Shown here: piece by piece, positions 32,904 to 44,141 of the stretch
Layout of the letters: each line of letters opens with the position of its first letter
Numbering within the stretch: position 1 is the first letter of the stretch
Assembly (NCBI GenBank): GCA_001931905.2
Contig: MSJI02000951.1
Span: 1-44,180 of the forward strand
Direction of reading: 5' to 3'
Length of the DNA: 44,180 nucleotides
DNA from: Cladosporium sp. IMV 00045
Lineage: Eukaryota > Ascomycota > Dothideomycetes > Cladosporiales > Cladosporiaceae
Made by a program: the position numbers and the translations under genes
The notes under the pieces: generated by a model
The model's input: the letters and a program-made list of their open reading frames with translations, nothing else
Told to the model about the DNA's origin: nothing
Databases searched by the model: none

Positions 32904-35900
32904 AAAGCAGGCATTTCTTCCAATGCGCCGCCCAGCTTACCGGCTGCCGGGTCTCGGTCACACATGGTACGGCAGTCGGAGGAAAAATTTGATGCGGTGC
33001 CCTCGAAGCATGTGCGGTACGGCATACATGTGCAGTGTTGCGGTGAATCCGTGGTGCAGTGCAAGTCGCAGATCATGATCGGTACCGTCTGCAATCCTTG
33101 CACATGGCTTCTCCAACCGCACCAAACCATGTGCCAGCTCAATTTCTACAAACTCTACACCCCATCCGCCGTCGATCAGTGAGTTGTGTCGCTGTGGGAT
33201 GATGGCCATGGTGGCAATGCAGGATCGTGATCCTTGAATGTGATCCGTCACTCCATGTGTGCAGATGCGTAGGCGAATAATGCTGCGCGTCGATCCCGCG
33301 CAGGGCAAGGCCCGAAGCGTAATTGCAGGGTCAAGGTCGTGTGAGATTCATTATCATCATGTTGATATGGCAGCCTTTCTATGCCCTCCCAAGATTGCAA
33401 TGGCTGACGCTGCTTTGGTGATATCGTTTCTCGCTTACGCCGTCGTTTGCGATGCCGAGTAGGCGACGTGGTATGTTGTCTGGCAGGACAGCTCACGCCA
33501 GGTACGTAGAGGGCATGCAAAATCGCGGTGGATAGGGTATTGATCGGCCTTTTGTCCACGCAGGGCCATGTGCTGATCGGAGCGGCAGAGCGTGTCGACG
33601 GCATGGCCGAGACACGTGAAATGTGAGACATGATGTTGCGTCCCTCGAAAGCTTCACCCGACCGCAGCGCAGCCCTCAGGCTCATCATTCCTCTGATCGC
33701 CCGCCAGATCAGCCGCCATCAAACTATGTGCAACCCTCTATCGGACGAAAGGATCATGCGACGACAACTTTTGCAAAAATCAGCGACGGTGTGCTCTGTT
33801 GCAGCGTGTGTGTGATGGCAAGTCGCTACATGTCTGCAATTTCGTTGCGACAGCGCATCTGGCCACTGACTCGATACACACCGTAGAGCGTTTCTGGAAG
33901 CCAGTTTACCTGCAACGACCGCGCACGGCTGCAAATTGTTCGTCTGCCAGCCAGCATCTACCTTGTTACTACACGCCAGGCTCGAGATCAAATCTAGGAG
34001 ATGAAGAAAAACTAGGCCGGCGAGCGTCACACAAGGGAATCCTGCGACGTCTTCCAACACCTGACTCCTGCTTCCCTTCCGTGGGTCTTCGATGCTTCTT
34101 CCACGACTCTCAGGCCGCACTGCAATCACAGAAGTGACCCTGATGCGCCTGACCTGCGCTGTTGTCCATTCCATATCTCTGCGGCCATGCGAACTAGTCG
34201 GATCGAATTGGGCTTCAACAATGCACGTGCCTTCTCTGCCTATACGTGACAGGACGAGAGTCAGTCGCCTCGCTTGATTGTCAAGCATCGTCAACATGAT
34301 ATGCGGTTGTCAACATGGGGTATGCCTACATGGAAGATTGCGCAAACGGAAGCGCTATTAATCACGGATGCGACGGCTTTTCGCCCGCGATGGCGTAGGC
34401 TTTCATGAATCAGTCTTGTTCACATCTCCCTGGACATACTGTACACCGACTTTTTGCGTGAGAATTCTGCAAAGCTCACGCTCCCTACAATGGTCAACGC
34501 AGTGGTATAGCGCTGGTCGACAGAAGACAGTCGTAATTATTGTGGAGGAAGATCTTCTGGACGGCGACAGCTATCTTCCACCAGTGACCATGTTCGTCCC
34601 GATACAGCGAACATGCCGTGAGACGACGCGCCAATCTTCGTTTAATAAGCGATCATTAATTTAAATGTCATAAACTTGGAAAGCGTATCGCCCTCCGCGC
34701 GTACGGGAGCGTCTGCAGACTTATTTCCTTGGTTCATGGAAGATGCACACCAGGTATGCAGGCATTCCTCCCCGGCGGATCAACGCAATCCCAGTAGCAG
34801 CTCACCAGCCCTTTATTTGCAGGCGCTCTGCATACTCCTGAAGACATCATGCGCCTTTGGGGGCAGACGTCTGTACTACATTCCGCCTGGTAAATCTCAC
34901 TGCCGTTGGAGACCGGTTGAATGTCACCACTCAGAAATGTCTGCTTCGCTCCCTTCAAGGTCCTACACGAATCGCCGCTGAAGACGTGATCTTGACGAAG
35001 CAACGGCCACAACAACACAATCTTGCGATGCCCAGGCCTCTTCAACTCTTCCCTGTAAGCGAGCGCAATGCTCATATGTGGCCCGTCGCCACGACTTCCG
35101 CTCCGGGGCGAGCGCGACTCGCTTCCACCTGCACAGCCCAGCTGGACATCCCTGGAGCACATCATCTTAGCAAGCCCATCGGCTCTCAGCAGGGAATGCC
35201 TACCCGGTAATTCCTCTGTTGCCAGCCCGTTGTTGACGGGCTCGAGACGGGATACAGCTCGCATCATGCATCTTCTAAATCGAGTGGCTTCACTACTGAC
35301 TGGTCGGGAATGTACTTCGCTTGAGAGTGCCCCGGGCATAAGAGCAATTCATGATGAACTAGTTGGTGGCGGTCATACATCACTTGACCAACCATGTTAC
35401 ACACTGCACCTAGCGCTCCGGCGCTGTTTTCTTCATTCGGCGACTGAATAATCCACGAGTGGAGATCGAGGGGAACCAGATGTCGATGAGCGCGAGGGGA
35501 TCGTTGCCATGACGGCCCCAGGCACGCGTGGGTAGCTTGGTGGTTCACTCCCATGTGGGCATACCCTCGTCTCCCTGCCACTGCCACGCTCTTCCTGCAA
35601 GTCCGTGAAGTGATACCGGTGGTAGGCTCTCGCTACATGCCAAGCAAGTCCGAGTTATCTCCCTCTACATTTGACCGCCACGGCGAAGATCGTACCGACG
35701 ATGCCTGTCTGGCAAGCTCACTGCTAACCATAATCCCTCCCAGCAATCATACAGATTTCATTAATCATTAACTCAAAGCTCCTGCCATCCTAAGCAAGCA
35801 CGCGGCTGATCGCCCTCAATGCCTGACACCGACCCTTCGCAATCCGTCAAGCATGCCGTCACATCATCATCTGCACATCCCGGATCGGCTCCAGGGAGGC

Positions 35901-37791
35901 AAGTGCTCCCTTCGAGACGAACGGGGGGAAGAAGAGGCACGGAGGAGGCACGCAGGACTCATGTGGTAGCACGGCATGTGCCGCCCTATCCGCCGCCGCC
36001 TTGTTCGTTCCTGATTCCTGTCCCACCAGAGAAAATCCGCACGTCGGCTTCTGCCGCAGCACAGTCGACCGGATCACCAACCACTTGCAGAGGACCCCTC
36101 GTCCTGAAAAAGCAAGAGGCACATTACTCCTGTGCCAACCCCTTCGCCATGTCTCTTGACACGCGTAACGTCACGGGCGAGCGGTGGACTCGCTTCATCC
36201 GCGTATCGAGCGTCGATTGCCCACCCCCCTCCCCAGTCCCCTCTGAAGATTGGACTGGAGCAAGGCACATCCCAAACCTTGCGTAAGCGCGTATCCGCTT
36301 CAGGCCAGGATGCATGCACGGCACGTCGCGCCATGGGACGAAGCCAGCAGCGACTGCGAGCCCGTTTCGTGTCACACAGCAGTAGCAGTAAGGCGAGCAA
36401 GGCAAGTATGGCGGCGGCGGTGACGGCGCGGTTCTTCCCCTCCCCTCCCCTTCCAAGGATGTTTTGACAGATTCGGGGACCGATCCCGATGCGTAACGAG
36501 CATGATTCAAGATCGCAAAAAGTAGTGGGCGAAGGGGAAGAACACGTAACGTAACGTAACATCATGTGTGCGATGCGTCTGCTACTACTACTGAGACTGG
36601 GATTTTTTTTTTTTTTTTCTCGATCGCTCGTCTTTCACTGGGTAGCTGGGTTATTGTCACCCTTCCCCCCAGTGCACCCCCTGGCGAACAGCCTGGTATT
36701 CGGTCGTAAGGACGTGTTACTTTCGGATCTCGCTTAGAGCGACGCATTGGGCTTATCGCTTATTCGATTGTTTTTGTTCCGAAGGTTGCACTCGATTTGA
36801 GATCTCCAATGCAGGCCAGGCCGGCTCTGGAGTAGAGGCTCTCTGGATCTCGAATCCCAGAGCGCGAACCGGGTCGAGATGTCCCGAACGACGAGCGACT
36901 TCTTGATCTAAGGACACACGTCCTGGACGTCGTCAAAGACCTAGGGCTGGAGCAGGCATTCTCACAATCAAGGAGGGCAACGCGGCAAGATTTACCAGTT
37001 TCTTTGTCTTCGACATGCTGATCCCTGCCAGATCGTGATCTCGCGATCTTGGTGGGCGTTCGTGCACGACGTGGGAGATCTGTGATTTGAGTTTCTCGCT
37101 TCTTGATCCTCTGTTCGTATGGTGAGCGTCCACAGCTGCGAGGCTCTGCTGTCAGCTGATACACGAGACTTCGTGTTTGGCGGTTCGAAATCTCAAACGG
37201 GCATTATTCTCCCATTTAGCGAGAACGAGTGTGGCTTATACAAGTGAGCCTCGAATAGCCCGATTTATGCAACTCGCCTTGCTTCAGCTTCGTGTTTGAA
37301 CAACAACCGACGGCCGTGCAGGAGAGGGATTGTAGACCTGTCATTTTTCGAAACTGTTAGTTTGTTTTTGTCAGTTGGTTGAGAAGACTACTCTTTCACT
37401 GATAGTTGGGAAACCAAGAGGATAAGAAAGCCAACAGTGTACGACTTGCACGCTCAACAAGTCTGCTAAGGTGTCTTCCACGCCCGCAGCTCATTCAAAT
37501 GGCTATGCTTGGACAACAAGCAGCATTTGGCAGTTGGAAGCTGAGCAGTTTTCCGCACGCGCATGCATGGCTTTACTTTGGTTCAGAAATCGTATATTAG
37601 AAGAATAGCGAATCGCAGAGAATGTAGCCGAGTCTCCACGATTTTCGACTTCTAATGTAGGCACATGTAGGTATACGATATTTCTGGCACTCTGATGCTT
37701 CAGCTCTCTAGGAATACGTGCAACGAGAGGTGACATTTGAAACTCCCTTTGCCTTACCGACTGAACACAATTCGCAATCTCGCTCAGAAAC

Positions 37792-37822
37792 AGGGGGAAA
37801 AAAAAGAAAAAAGAAAAAAAAA

Positions 37823-37886
<64 letters not shown>
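37792..37886 (+). repeat. 95-nt pure purine tract with (GA)n
   Basis: Uninterrupted A/G from 37792 to 37886: A-rich first, then AAAG units, then about 23 AG dinucleotides. Mirror-symmetric purine tracts can adopt triplex DNA. It lies about 300 bp from the edge of the inverted-repeat arm. Confidence 0.9.
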
Positions 37887-37889
<3 letters not shown>

Positions 37890-38598
37890 GAGAGAGAGAA
37901 CAGAGAAAAGGTCTTACTAATGACCGCAAGAGTCATCCGAAGAAGCACAGAAGTGACATTTCAATAATCTGGCTTTCTACGAAAGTCGAATGATCATCAA
38001 TACTTACGACATGGCATCCCGCTCCAGCCGTCAACCTTGTTTTGATCACGACTTGTATTCTACTACTCCCGAATGGCATATCGAGGATGATTTACAGCCT
38101 GTCGATAAAAGCGCCAAGAGCTTGAGTGCGAAGTTGTCAAGGTCGTGATGGGTGGGAGGGGCGAAGCCTTCTTTTCTGTAGATTGGGTTTCGGTAATCGT
38201 CAGGAGGTTGGGGGGGAGGGAGTGGATTGAGAATGGTCGACGTGAGGGCAGTGGAAGCTGAACGTAATAGCGTTTTTGTCTTTGCTTGCGAAGAAAAAGG
38301 AAAGAGACTGGCATCTGCAAGTGTTGTGGAAGGAAAAAAGAAAGGCAGATGGCACTGAACCGTCTAAACAAAAGTTGTCTGCGCGCGATTCAAAGCAAGC
38401 AAGCAGAAAAATCAAGCAAAAACGAGCAGAGCTTGGTATCCATCCCATCCCATTGAAGTCGCAAAAGTCATCCAAAAACATGCGAGCGTAAACGAACAAC
38501 GAGGAACCCGATCCAGTGAGAACATCAATAAGCAAAAAGCGCCGGTCCCCTATTACACCAATCCGCCCTTGACAAAAAAAGAAAAGAAGAAGGCAGCA

Positions 38599-39775
38599 CT
38601 ACCTCTGCGTAGCCACCCACAAAGCGTAAAGACCACACACGTAAGTTCCCATCAACGTCCCGCTGTACCCGCCATATTGAGAGTCATTGACGACAGCGAC
38701 AGTCAGGTCGCTGACCCAGCCGCGAAGAATATATGCGCCGTAGACGGTGCTCACGATCATGGCTTTCGCGACGTTGAACGTGAACGGATCGTAGTCGTAG
38801 CGCACGACGCGGACGCGCGCGTTGTTGCGCTTGACGGTGTGGACGGTGAGGTTGTAGAAGTAGGCGAAGAACAGGGGGAGGAAGAGGTGGGTGGCGCTCC
38901 AGAGCAGAGTCGGAAGCCAGAAATCAGGCGATAGAAGTTGGAAGAGGTCTGGGACGCTGACTGCAATGCTTGGGGTGGCGATGCCGACGAGGTGGATGGC
39001 GGGGATGTCGAAGGCGTACTTCCACGGCAACAGGGCTTTTTGCAGATTGTAGGCTTCGGCGATGAGGAATGTGGCGTGCACGGCGGCGAGGGAAGAGCAG
39101 GACTCGCGCAGCCATTCGATCGCGTCGGGGACGCCGGAGAGGGAGAAGCTCCTGTTGACGCCGGCGTAGAAGCGGTCGGTGGCGTGTTCGACTTCGTCGA
39201 CGACGACGGTTGGTGATGGTGGGAGGGAAGAGCGGCGACGCTGCATGATGCTGGCTGCGGGCGTGCGCCGCGAGCGTGCTGTGGGAGATGATGCCATGGC
39301 TGCGCTACGTGCTGTGCCGGAGTAGTCTTCGTCGTCTCTGATCGCGCGTTAACGTTAGTGATATTGACATGAGGATTGGGGTGTCGCGGGGTGGCGATCG
39401 TACTCTGGCTCGGATTTGACCTTTGTCGCGCGTCTGCCTCGACCGCGGACGACGCTCTTAACCTCGCCCTCGTCGCTGTTGCTGTTGTCGCGCGCTTTGT
39501 GTGGCGTGCGGCGCGTCAGAAAAAACGGCTCGAAGGTGGGATCGTGTTGTAGGCGCGACGAGTTGGTTTGGAGGAATCCGTCAAGCGCATCAATGATGTC
39601 GGGTTTATTCAAGTCGTCGTCGCTGGATTTTGCGCAAAAGTCAGCAGTCGCATTCCAAACAAACAAAGGTTACCAGGTTGATATGTGTGTTGACGCACAG
39701 CTGTAGACCAGCTTGGACGGCGAGGTCGATCAGCGCCGACTTTCGCTGCTTGCTGAGCCAGGATATGTTGACCAT
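38599..39775 (-). CDS. Unknown multi-pass membrane protein, copy 2
   Basis: Three exons, 39775-39699, 39622-39404 and 39337-38599, with the same lengths as copy 1 (77/219/739 nt); 344 residues. Amino-acid differences are few: for example NISW for NLSW, GLQ for GLE, EPFFL for EPFYL, TARSRR for TAHSRR, HLFLP for HLFVP, and SDLTVAVVNDS for SDETVAVVDAS in the last extramembrane loop. The SAP/HeH-like N-terminus and the membrane helices are kept. Splice sites are intact, so it is probably functional. No family is recognised. It is divergent from carrier copy 2. Confidence 0.8.
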
Positions 39776-40407
39776 TTTGTTTTGATTTTCTCCAGACGAA
39801 TGTTACATAGATTGTTCGCGAAAGTGATGTTATTCAAACGAGTCGAGTGTACCAACGCGTGGATGTGGTCGGTCGTCAAGGCAAGACATCACTCGCATAA
39901 AGTAAACACGCGCACCTCCAAGCTAACCGCTTATGGGGAGATCACGTGCAGCGCATGCCTCCCGGGTCAGGTGGTGCTTGCCTCTGCAAAATGTCTTGAG
40001 CCTATTCCTGCTTGAGTCGCTGGCTAAGGAGAGATCCTGAAAATATCAATACATCCAATCAATTGCACTGCAAAAATGTCCATCTCAAAGACGTGAAGTC
40101 GGTGTAAGCGGCGGGCTAGACTGAACGCTCGGTTGTTTGCGGCGGCGGTGGGCGCAGCAGAGGAGCGTCATCTTTTGCAGAAACGTTTGGGGGCATGAGG
40201 AAAAGAGAGATCAATTCGTGCTCCTATCCCACCACACCTCAACGCATCGCCACCCATTTTCCAACAATACCCTTCTCGACCTTCGCTAATGCCCCTGGAA
40301 TTCCTTCTGTTTCATATCGAATCTGTTTGATATCGAATCCGCATCCGAGGATTCTGACGATCATCACTGCATAGCGCGCGCTATAGACTGGACGAAATCG
40401 AGCATTC
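39776..40407. promoter_or_regulatory. Divergent promoter, copy 2
   Basis: Intergenic DNA of 632 bp matching 19908-20530 inverted. CACGTG at 39943-39948 is conserved with its flanks, whereas DNA around 39955-40085 is poorly conserved. Confidence 0.6.
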
Positions 40408-41718
40408 ATGGTATTAGCCCGCGTGGCTTCATACATTTTCCCACAGGCCGAATCTCAGTCGCCGAGTTCGAGCAGCAGCAACATCACACCAAACGATGGC
40501 CACGGCGAGACAGCAGCACACATCACAATGCAGGATATGCGACGGCAGACAGAAGACCTTCGGCCGGATACCACGCAGTCAGTCGCAAAACAGCATGCTG
40601 TAGATGACCTCCACGCCGACGAGGCCTACAGGCCGCCCTATCTGCATGCGATGTTGGCGGGAGGAATTGGAGGCACGATGGGAGATATGCTGATGCACAG
40701 TCTGGACACCGTCAAGACCAGGCAGCAGGGAGATCCGCATCTTCCTCCAAAGTACACGAGCATGGGCAATTCGTACTACACAATCCTGAGGCAGGAGGGC
40801 ATATCAAGAGGACTTTACGGAGGAGTCTTGCCGGCGTTCTTGGGCAGTTTCGGAGGAACGGTCATCTTCTTCGGATGCTACGAATGGAGTAAGCGCTATA
40901 TGGTAGACATTGGCATCACACCTGCGGTGGCATATTTCTCGTCTGGCTTCGTCGCAGACCTCGCAGCAAGTCCCTTGTACGTGCCGACGGAAGTTCTTAA
41001 GACCCGTCTGCAATTGCAAGGTCGCTACAACAACCCCTACTTCTTCTCAGGCTACAACTACCGCTCGACCTTCCACGCGCTTCGGACGATCTACCGCACG
41101 GAAGGTTTCCGGGAGCTCTTCAGCGGCTACAAGGCGACTCTGTTCCGTGACCTGCCTTTCTCAGCGCTGCAATTCGCTTTCTACGAGCAGGAGCAGAAAA
41201 TGGCCAAGAGCTACGTGGGCGGCAAAGACATCGGCCTGCCGCTGGAGATCCTCACCGGCGCCAGCGCAGGCGGCATGGCGGGCGTGCTGACCTGCCCCAT
41301 GGACGTGGTCAAGACGCGCATCCAAACCGAGCTCGACCCAGAAGTCATCGCGCAAGCACGCGGCAAAGCCGCAGCGGCCGCGGCGGCGAAGACATCCTCG
41401 ACCACGCACCCCACGACCGCGACGTCCTCGTCCCGCCCGACGCAGACGAGCGCAAAGCACCCCAATACGCGCGGTCATCCGATTTCGACGTCTGGTGCGA
41501 GCACGGCTCTCAAGCAGCACGGGCAGGTCAGTCTGGACACCGAGAGCGTGATCAAAGCCCTGCGAATCATCTACCGCACCGAAGGCATTGGCGGCTGGTT
41601 CCGAGGCGTTGGACCGCGAGGTGTGTGGACGAGTGTGCAGAGCGGTACCATGTTGGTCATGTACCAGACGCTCTTGAAATGGTTTGATGAGAATCCCGTG
41701 GCGAGCTTGGATGACTGA
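40408..41718 (+). CDS. MME1: MME1/YMR166C-type mitochondrial carrier, copy 2
   Basis: Single exon of 436 codons. The protein is the same as copy 1 except His for Asn in GETAAHITM and Leu for Phe in TEDLRPD, both in the polar N-terminal extension. The DNA differs at several percent of sites, nearly all silent (for example three silent changes in the 60 bases around codon 95). This is the mark of two copies under strong purifying selection. All three carrier signatures (SLDTVKTRQQG, PTEVLKTRLQ, PMDVVKTRIQ) are intact. Known role of the family: mitochondrial Mg2+ export in yeast. Confidence 0.92.
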   Translation: MVLARVASYIFPQAESQSPSSSSSNITPNDGHGETAAHITMQDMRRQTEDLRPDTTQSVAKQHAVDDLHADEAYRPPYLHAMLAGGIGGTMGDMLMHSLDTVKTRQQGDPHLPPKYTSMGNSYYTILRQEGISRGLYGGVLPAFLGSFGGTVIFFGCYEWSKRYMVDIGITPAVAYFSSGFVADLAASPLYVPTEVLKTRLQLQGRYNNPYFFSGYNYRSTFHALRTIYRTEGFRELFSGYKATLFRDLPFSALQFAFYEQEQKMAKSYVGGKDIGLPLEILTGASAGGMAGVLTCPMDVVKTRIQTELDPEVIAQARGKAAAAAAAKTSSTTHPTTATSSSRPTQTSAKHPNTRGHPISTSGASTALKQHGQVSLDTESVIKALRIIYRTEGIGGWFRGVGPRGVWTSVQSGTMLVMYQTLLKWFDENPVASLDD

Positions 41719-42287
41719 GGAAGAGGGGTTTGAGGCCATTTGTATGAGACAAGAGGGATCTGTGGCATCTGGGTGTGTGTACGAATATTGCAATAAAAGC
41801 AAGCGAGGCTTTGGGTTTTCTTCCTGTTCTGTTATTTGGGTCCTGATGTGATCTAGGATGGGTGAGGGGAAGGAGCATAGAAATGCATTGTACGGCGCGC
41901 TGGCCTTTTTCGGGACGGGTCTTTGAAGAAATCATCTCGGCTCGTGTATAATATATATAACTGTAGAACAATGTTGACTAGCTTTCACTTTGGTTCTTGA
42001 GCTGTTGTTTCGTTGCAGTTGCTACAGAGGATACCCTTGAACATGTGATTTAGGAAAGTGTTTTGCTTTATCACAGCAACGAAAACGATCTTATCATTTG
42101 GGTACATCTTGATACTTTTATGTTGTGGCCTGCCGATGTATCAGGGCTCATCTTGTGAAACGAAGGTGCATGTGGTCCGAGCTCCCTTCCACGTCGCTCC
42201 TACAAGCTGGCGCGTCCTCCAGAAAGCTGGCGGTTTATTGGAATCTGAAGAAGCAACTCGACAATCTTTCAACACAGCACATACAGT
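41719..42287. other. Intergenic between carrier and YIP1 genes, copy 2
   Basis: Carrier 3' region and YIP1 promoter; homologous to 18015-18596 inverted, with many substitutions and small indels. No extra gene seen. Confidence 0.6.
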
Positions 42288-43438
42288 ATGGCGAACAGAC
42301 AAGGATACGATGTGGTGGTCGATGTAGACGCCGAGGTATGCGCGCAACTGGCCCATCATAGTCCAAGGACGCAACTGATCCAAAACCAGGGCGATCTCGG
42401 CCATACCGACCTCCAAGAAGACAACCTCGAGTTCCACAACTCCAGTGAGCAAAAACATAAATCAACAGTATTCTGTACAGCCCACTAACACCACCCTCCC
42501 TCAGCCTTCGACAACCCCTCCTCCCGCACCGCCAAAGTGCAACCCGACTCGACCTCCTTCCTGGGCGCCGGCCCAGGCAACCAAGCGGGCTCCTCGAAGC
42601 GCCTCCTCTGGAGCATACAATTCTACCAACAATTCTTCGACGTCGACACGAACCAGATCCTCGCGCGCTGTCGCGCAGCGCTGTACCCGCGGCAGAACTT
42701 CCTCGACGTCCTCGAGGGCAACCCGGACCTGTACGGGCCGTTCTGGATCGCGACGACCGTGGTGGTCATCCTCTTCCTCACCGGCACCATCAGCCAGTAC
42801 CTGGCCAGCTCGGGCAAGGAGCACTTCGCGTATGATTTCAAGCTGCTGAGCGGCGCGGCGGGGCTGATCTATGGGTACACGGCGTTCATCCCCCTGGGCT
42901 TGTGGGGTGTGCTCAAGTGGTTTGGCAGCGAGAGTGCGAATTTGTTGGAGTGTTGGGCCCTTTATGGGTATGCCAATTTGATCTGGATTCCGGTTGCGCT
43001 GGTTTCGTGGTCGCCTTTGACTGGTAAGGGATATTTGATGATTTTGGCTGGTTTGATTGGGGCTTGAGTGCTAATCTGTGGTCACAGCTCTTAACTACGC
43101 TTTCGTCGGCGTTGGACTGGCTATGTCTGCTGTGTTTCTCTTCAGGAACTTGTAAGTGACATCTTCTATTTCATGGAAATCCTGCATACTATCTTGAGAT
43201 CACACCACTAACACAGATGTCCTGCAGGTACCCCGTCGTCTCGGCCATCGACGCGAAGCCGTCCCGCATTCTCCTCGTCGTTGTCGTTGCTCTGCACGCC
43301 GGTCTGGCCATCGCCATCAAGATCTTGTTCTTCGCCCACGGAAGCCCTGTTTCTGATGCTCCTGCCACGCCCTCCGATCCCATGCAGGATGCGCCCAAGG
43401 GCGATGAGGGTGGTGAGGGCAGGATGATGTTCTTCTAG
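42288..43438 (+). CDS. YIP1-domain Golgi membrane protein, copy 2
   Basis: Five exons: 42288-42335, 42390-42444, 42505-43023, 43088-43151 and 43228-43438; 298 residues, with exon lengths identical to copy 1. Over the third exon the only residue change I find is Ala for Pro in GPGNQAGSSK. The Yip1 core (FFDVDTNQILARCRAALYPR, then NFLDVLEGNPDLYGPFW), five hydrophobic segments and the acidic tail ending MMFF are all kept. Introns are diverged, but their borders are intact. The role is inferred from the family: Rab-linked Golgi membrane traffic. Confidence 0.9.
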
Positions 43439-44141
43439 TGTATCCGTCTTGAGGACGAGATGTGTTGTATGATAGTCCTTGTTATAGATCGAAATTGATA
43501 TCTTGCCAGAAATTATTCCTACGTAGCGGACCAGTCGTTGATCGGATGATTGATATTATTTGAACACATGTAGGTATGAAGAAGCTGTGTGATATTGAGA
43601 ACTATGAAGAAGCATTTGCCACACTTCGACTGCAGTATGCTTTGTTCTGGAACGAACGATATGATTGTATGCATAAATATATCTCTCTTCACTCATCGGC
43701 AAAATGTATTCTATTACATGCGCGGCACTGCATGCCCATCACAAACTTGCCCCACATTTGTCCCTCTCTCCTCCCGACGTCACCATCGCCCACCGCACAT
43801 GCAAAAACGTTTTGTCGGCAGCAAATCGATGCCATACCTAATCATCTCGATAGGTGTCAATAAATACAGCCTGTCGAATCGTAAAGCATCTTCACACAAT
43901 ATCGGATAATCCGATGTTGGAAGTTTTGCAGGGAATCTCCAGGTCCAGTTGATGTCTCTGCCAGCAGCAGCAGCAGCAGCAGCAGCCAAATTTCTACTCC
44001 CGCACCAACCCACAGTGCCCACTTCGCGCTTCTAGTCACGCACCCAAACCCAAACCTTTGATCGTTTGCCTGTCCCAAACCCACTCTCCAACCCCGACCT
44101 GCCTTACCCGGTCCAAAGGAAAGCCAACGTCAATCGCAACC
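43439..44141. other. eIF5B promoter and YIP1 3' region, copy 2
   Basis: Homologous to 16169-16862 inverted. Holds (AGC)8 at 43963-43986. No gene seen. Confidence 0.6.
43963..43986. repeat. (AGC)8 microsatellite in eIF5B upstream region
   Basis: Eight AGC units, against five in the other arm (16324-16338). Confidence 0.85.

Larger units (their letters stand above)
30533..38598. other. Gene-poor stretch upstream of zinc-finger copy 2
   Basis: About 8 kb, of which 30533-30940 matches the copy-1 promoter and 38210-38598 matches the 3' region of the membrane-protein gene. The 7.2 kb between has no convincing gene: frames up to 201 codons occur on both strands, often overlapping, with no domains or intron structure. 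Simple repeats include T16 at 36603-36618, three CGTAA units at about 36545-36560 and the purine tract at 37792-37886. It may be a long regulatory region, as fungal developmental regulators can have. Confidence 0.55.

Noticed and set aside
34734..35339. 201-codon minus-strand frame in the gene-poor stretch
   Set aside because: No recognisable motif, overlapping frames on the other strand, and atypical composition for a protein.
37180..37195. GGTTCGAAATC as a tRNA B box
   Set aside because: No matching A box, acceptor stem or cloverleaf could be found around it.
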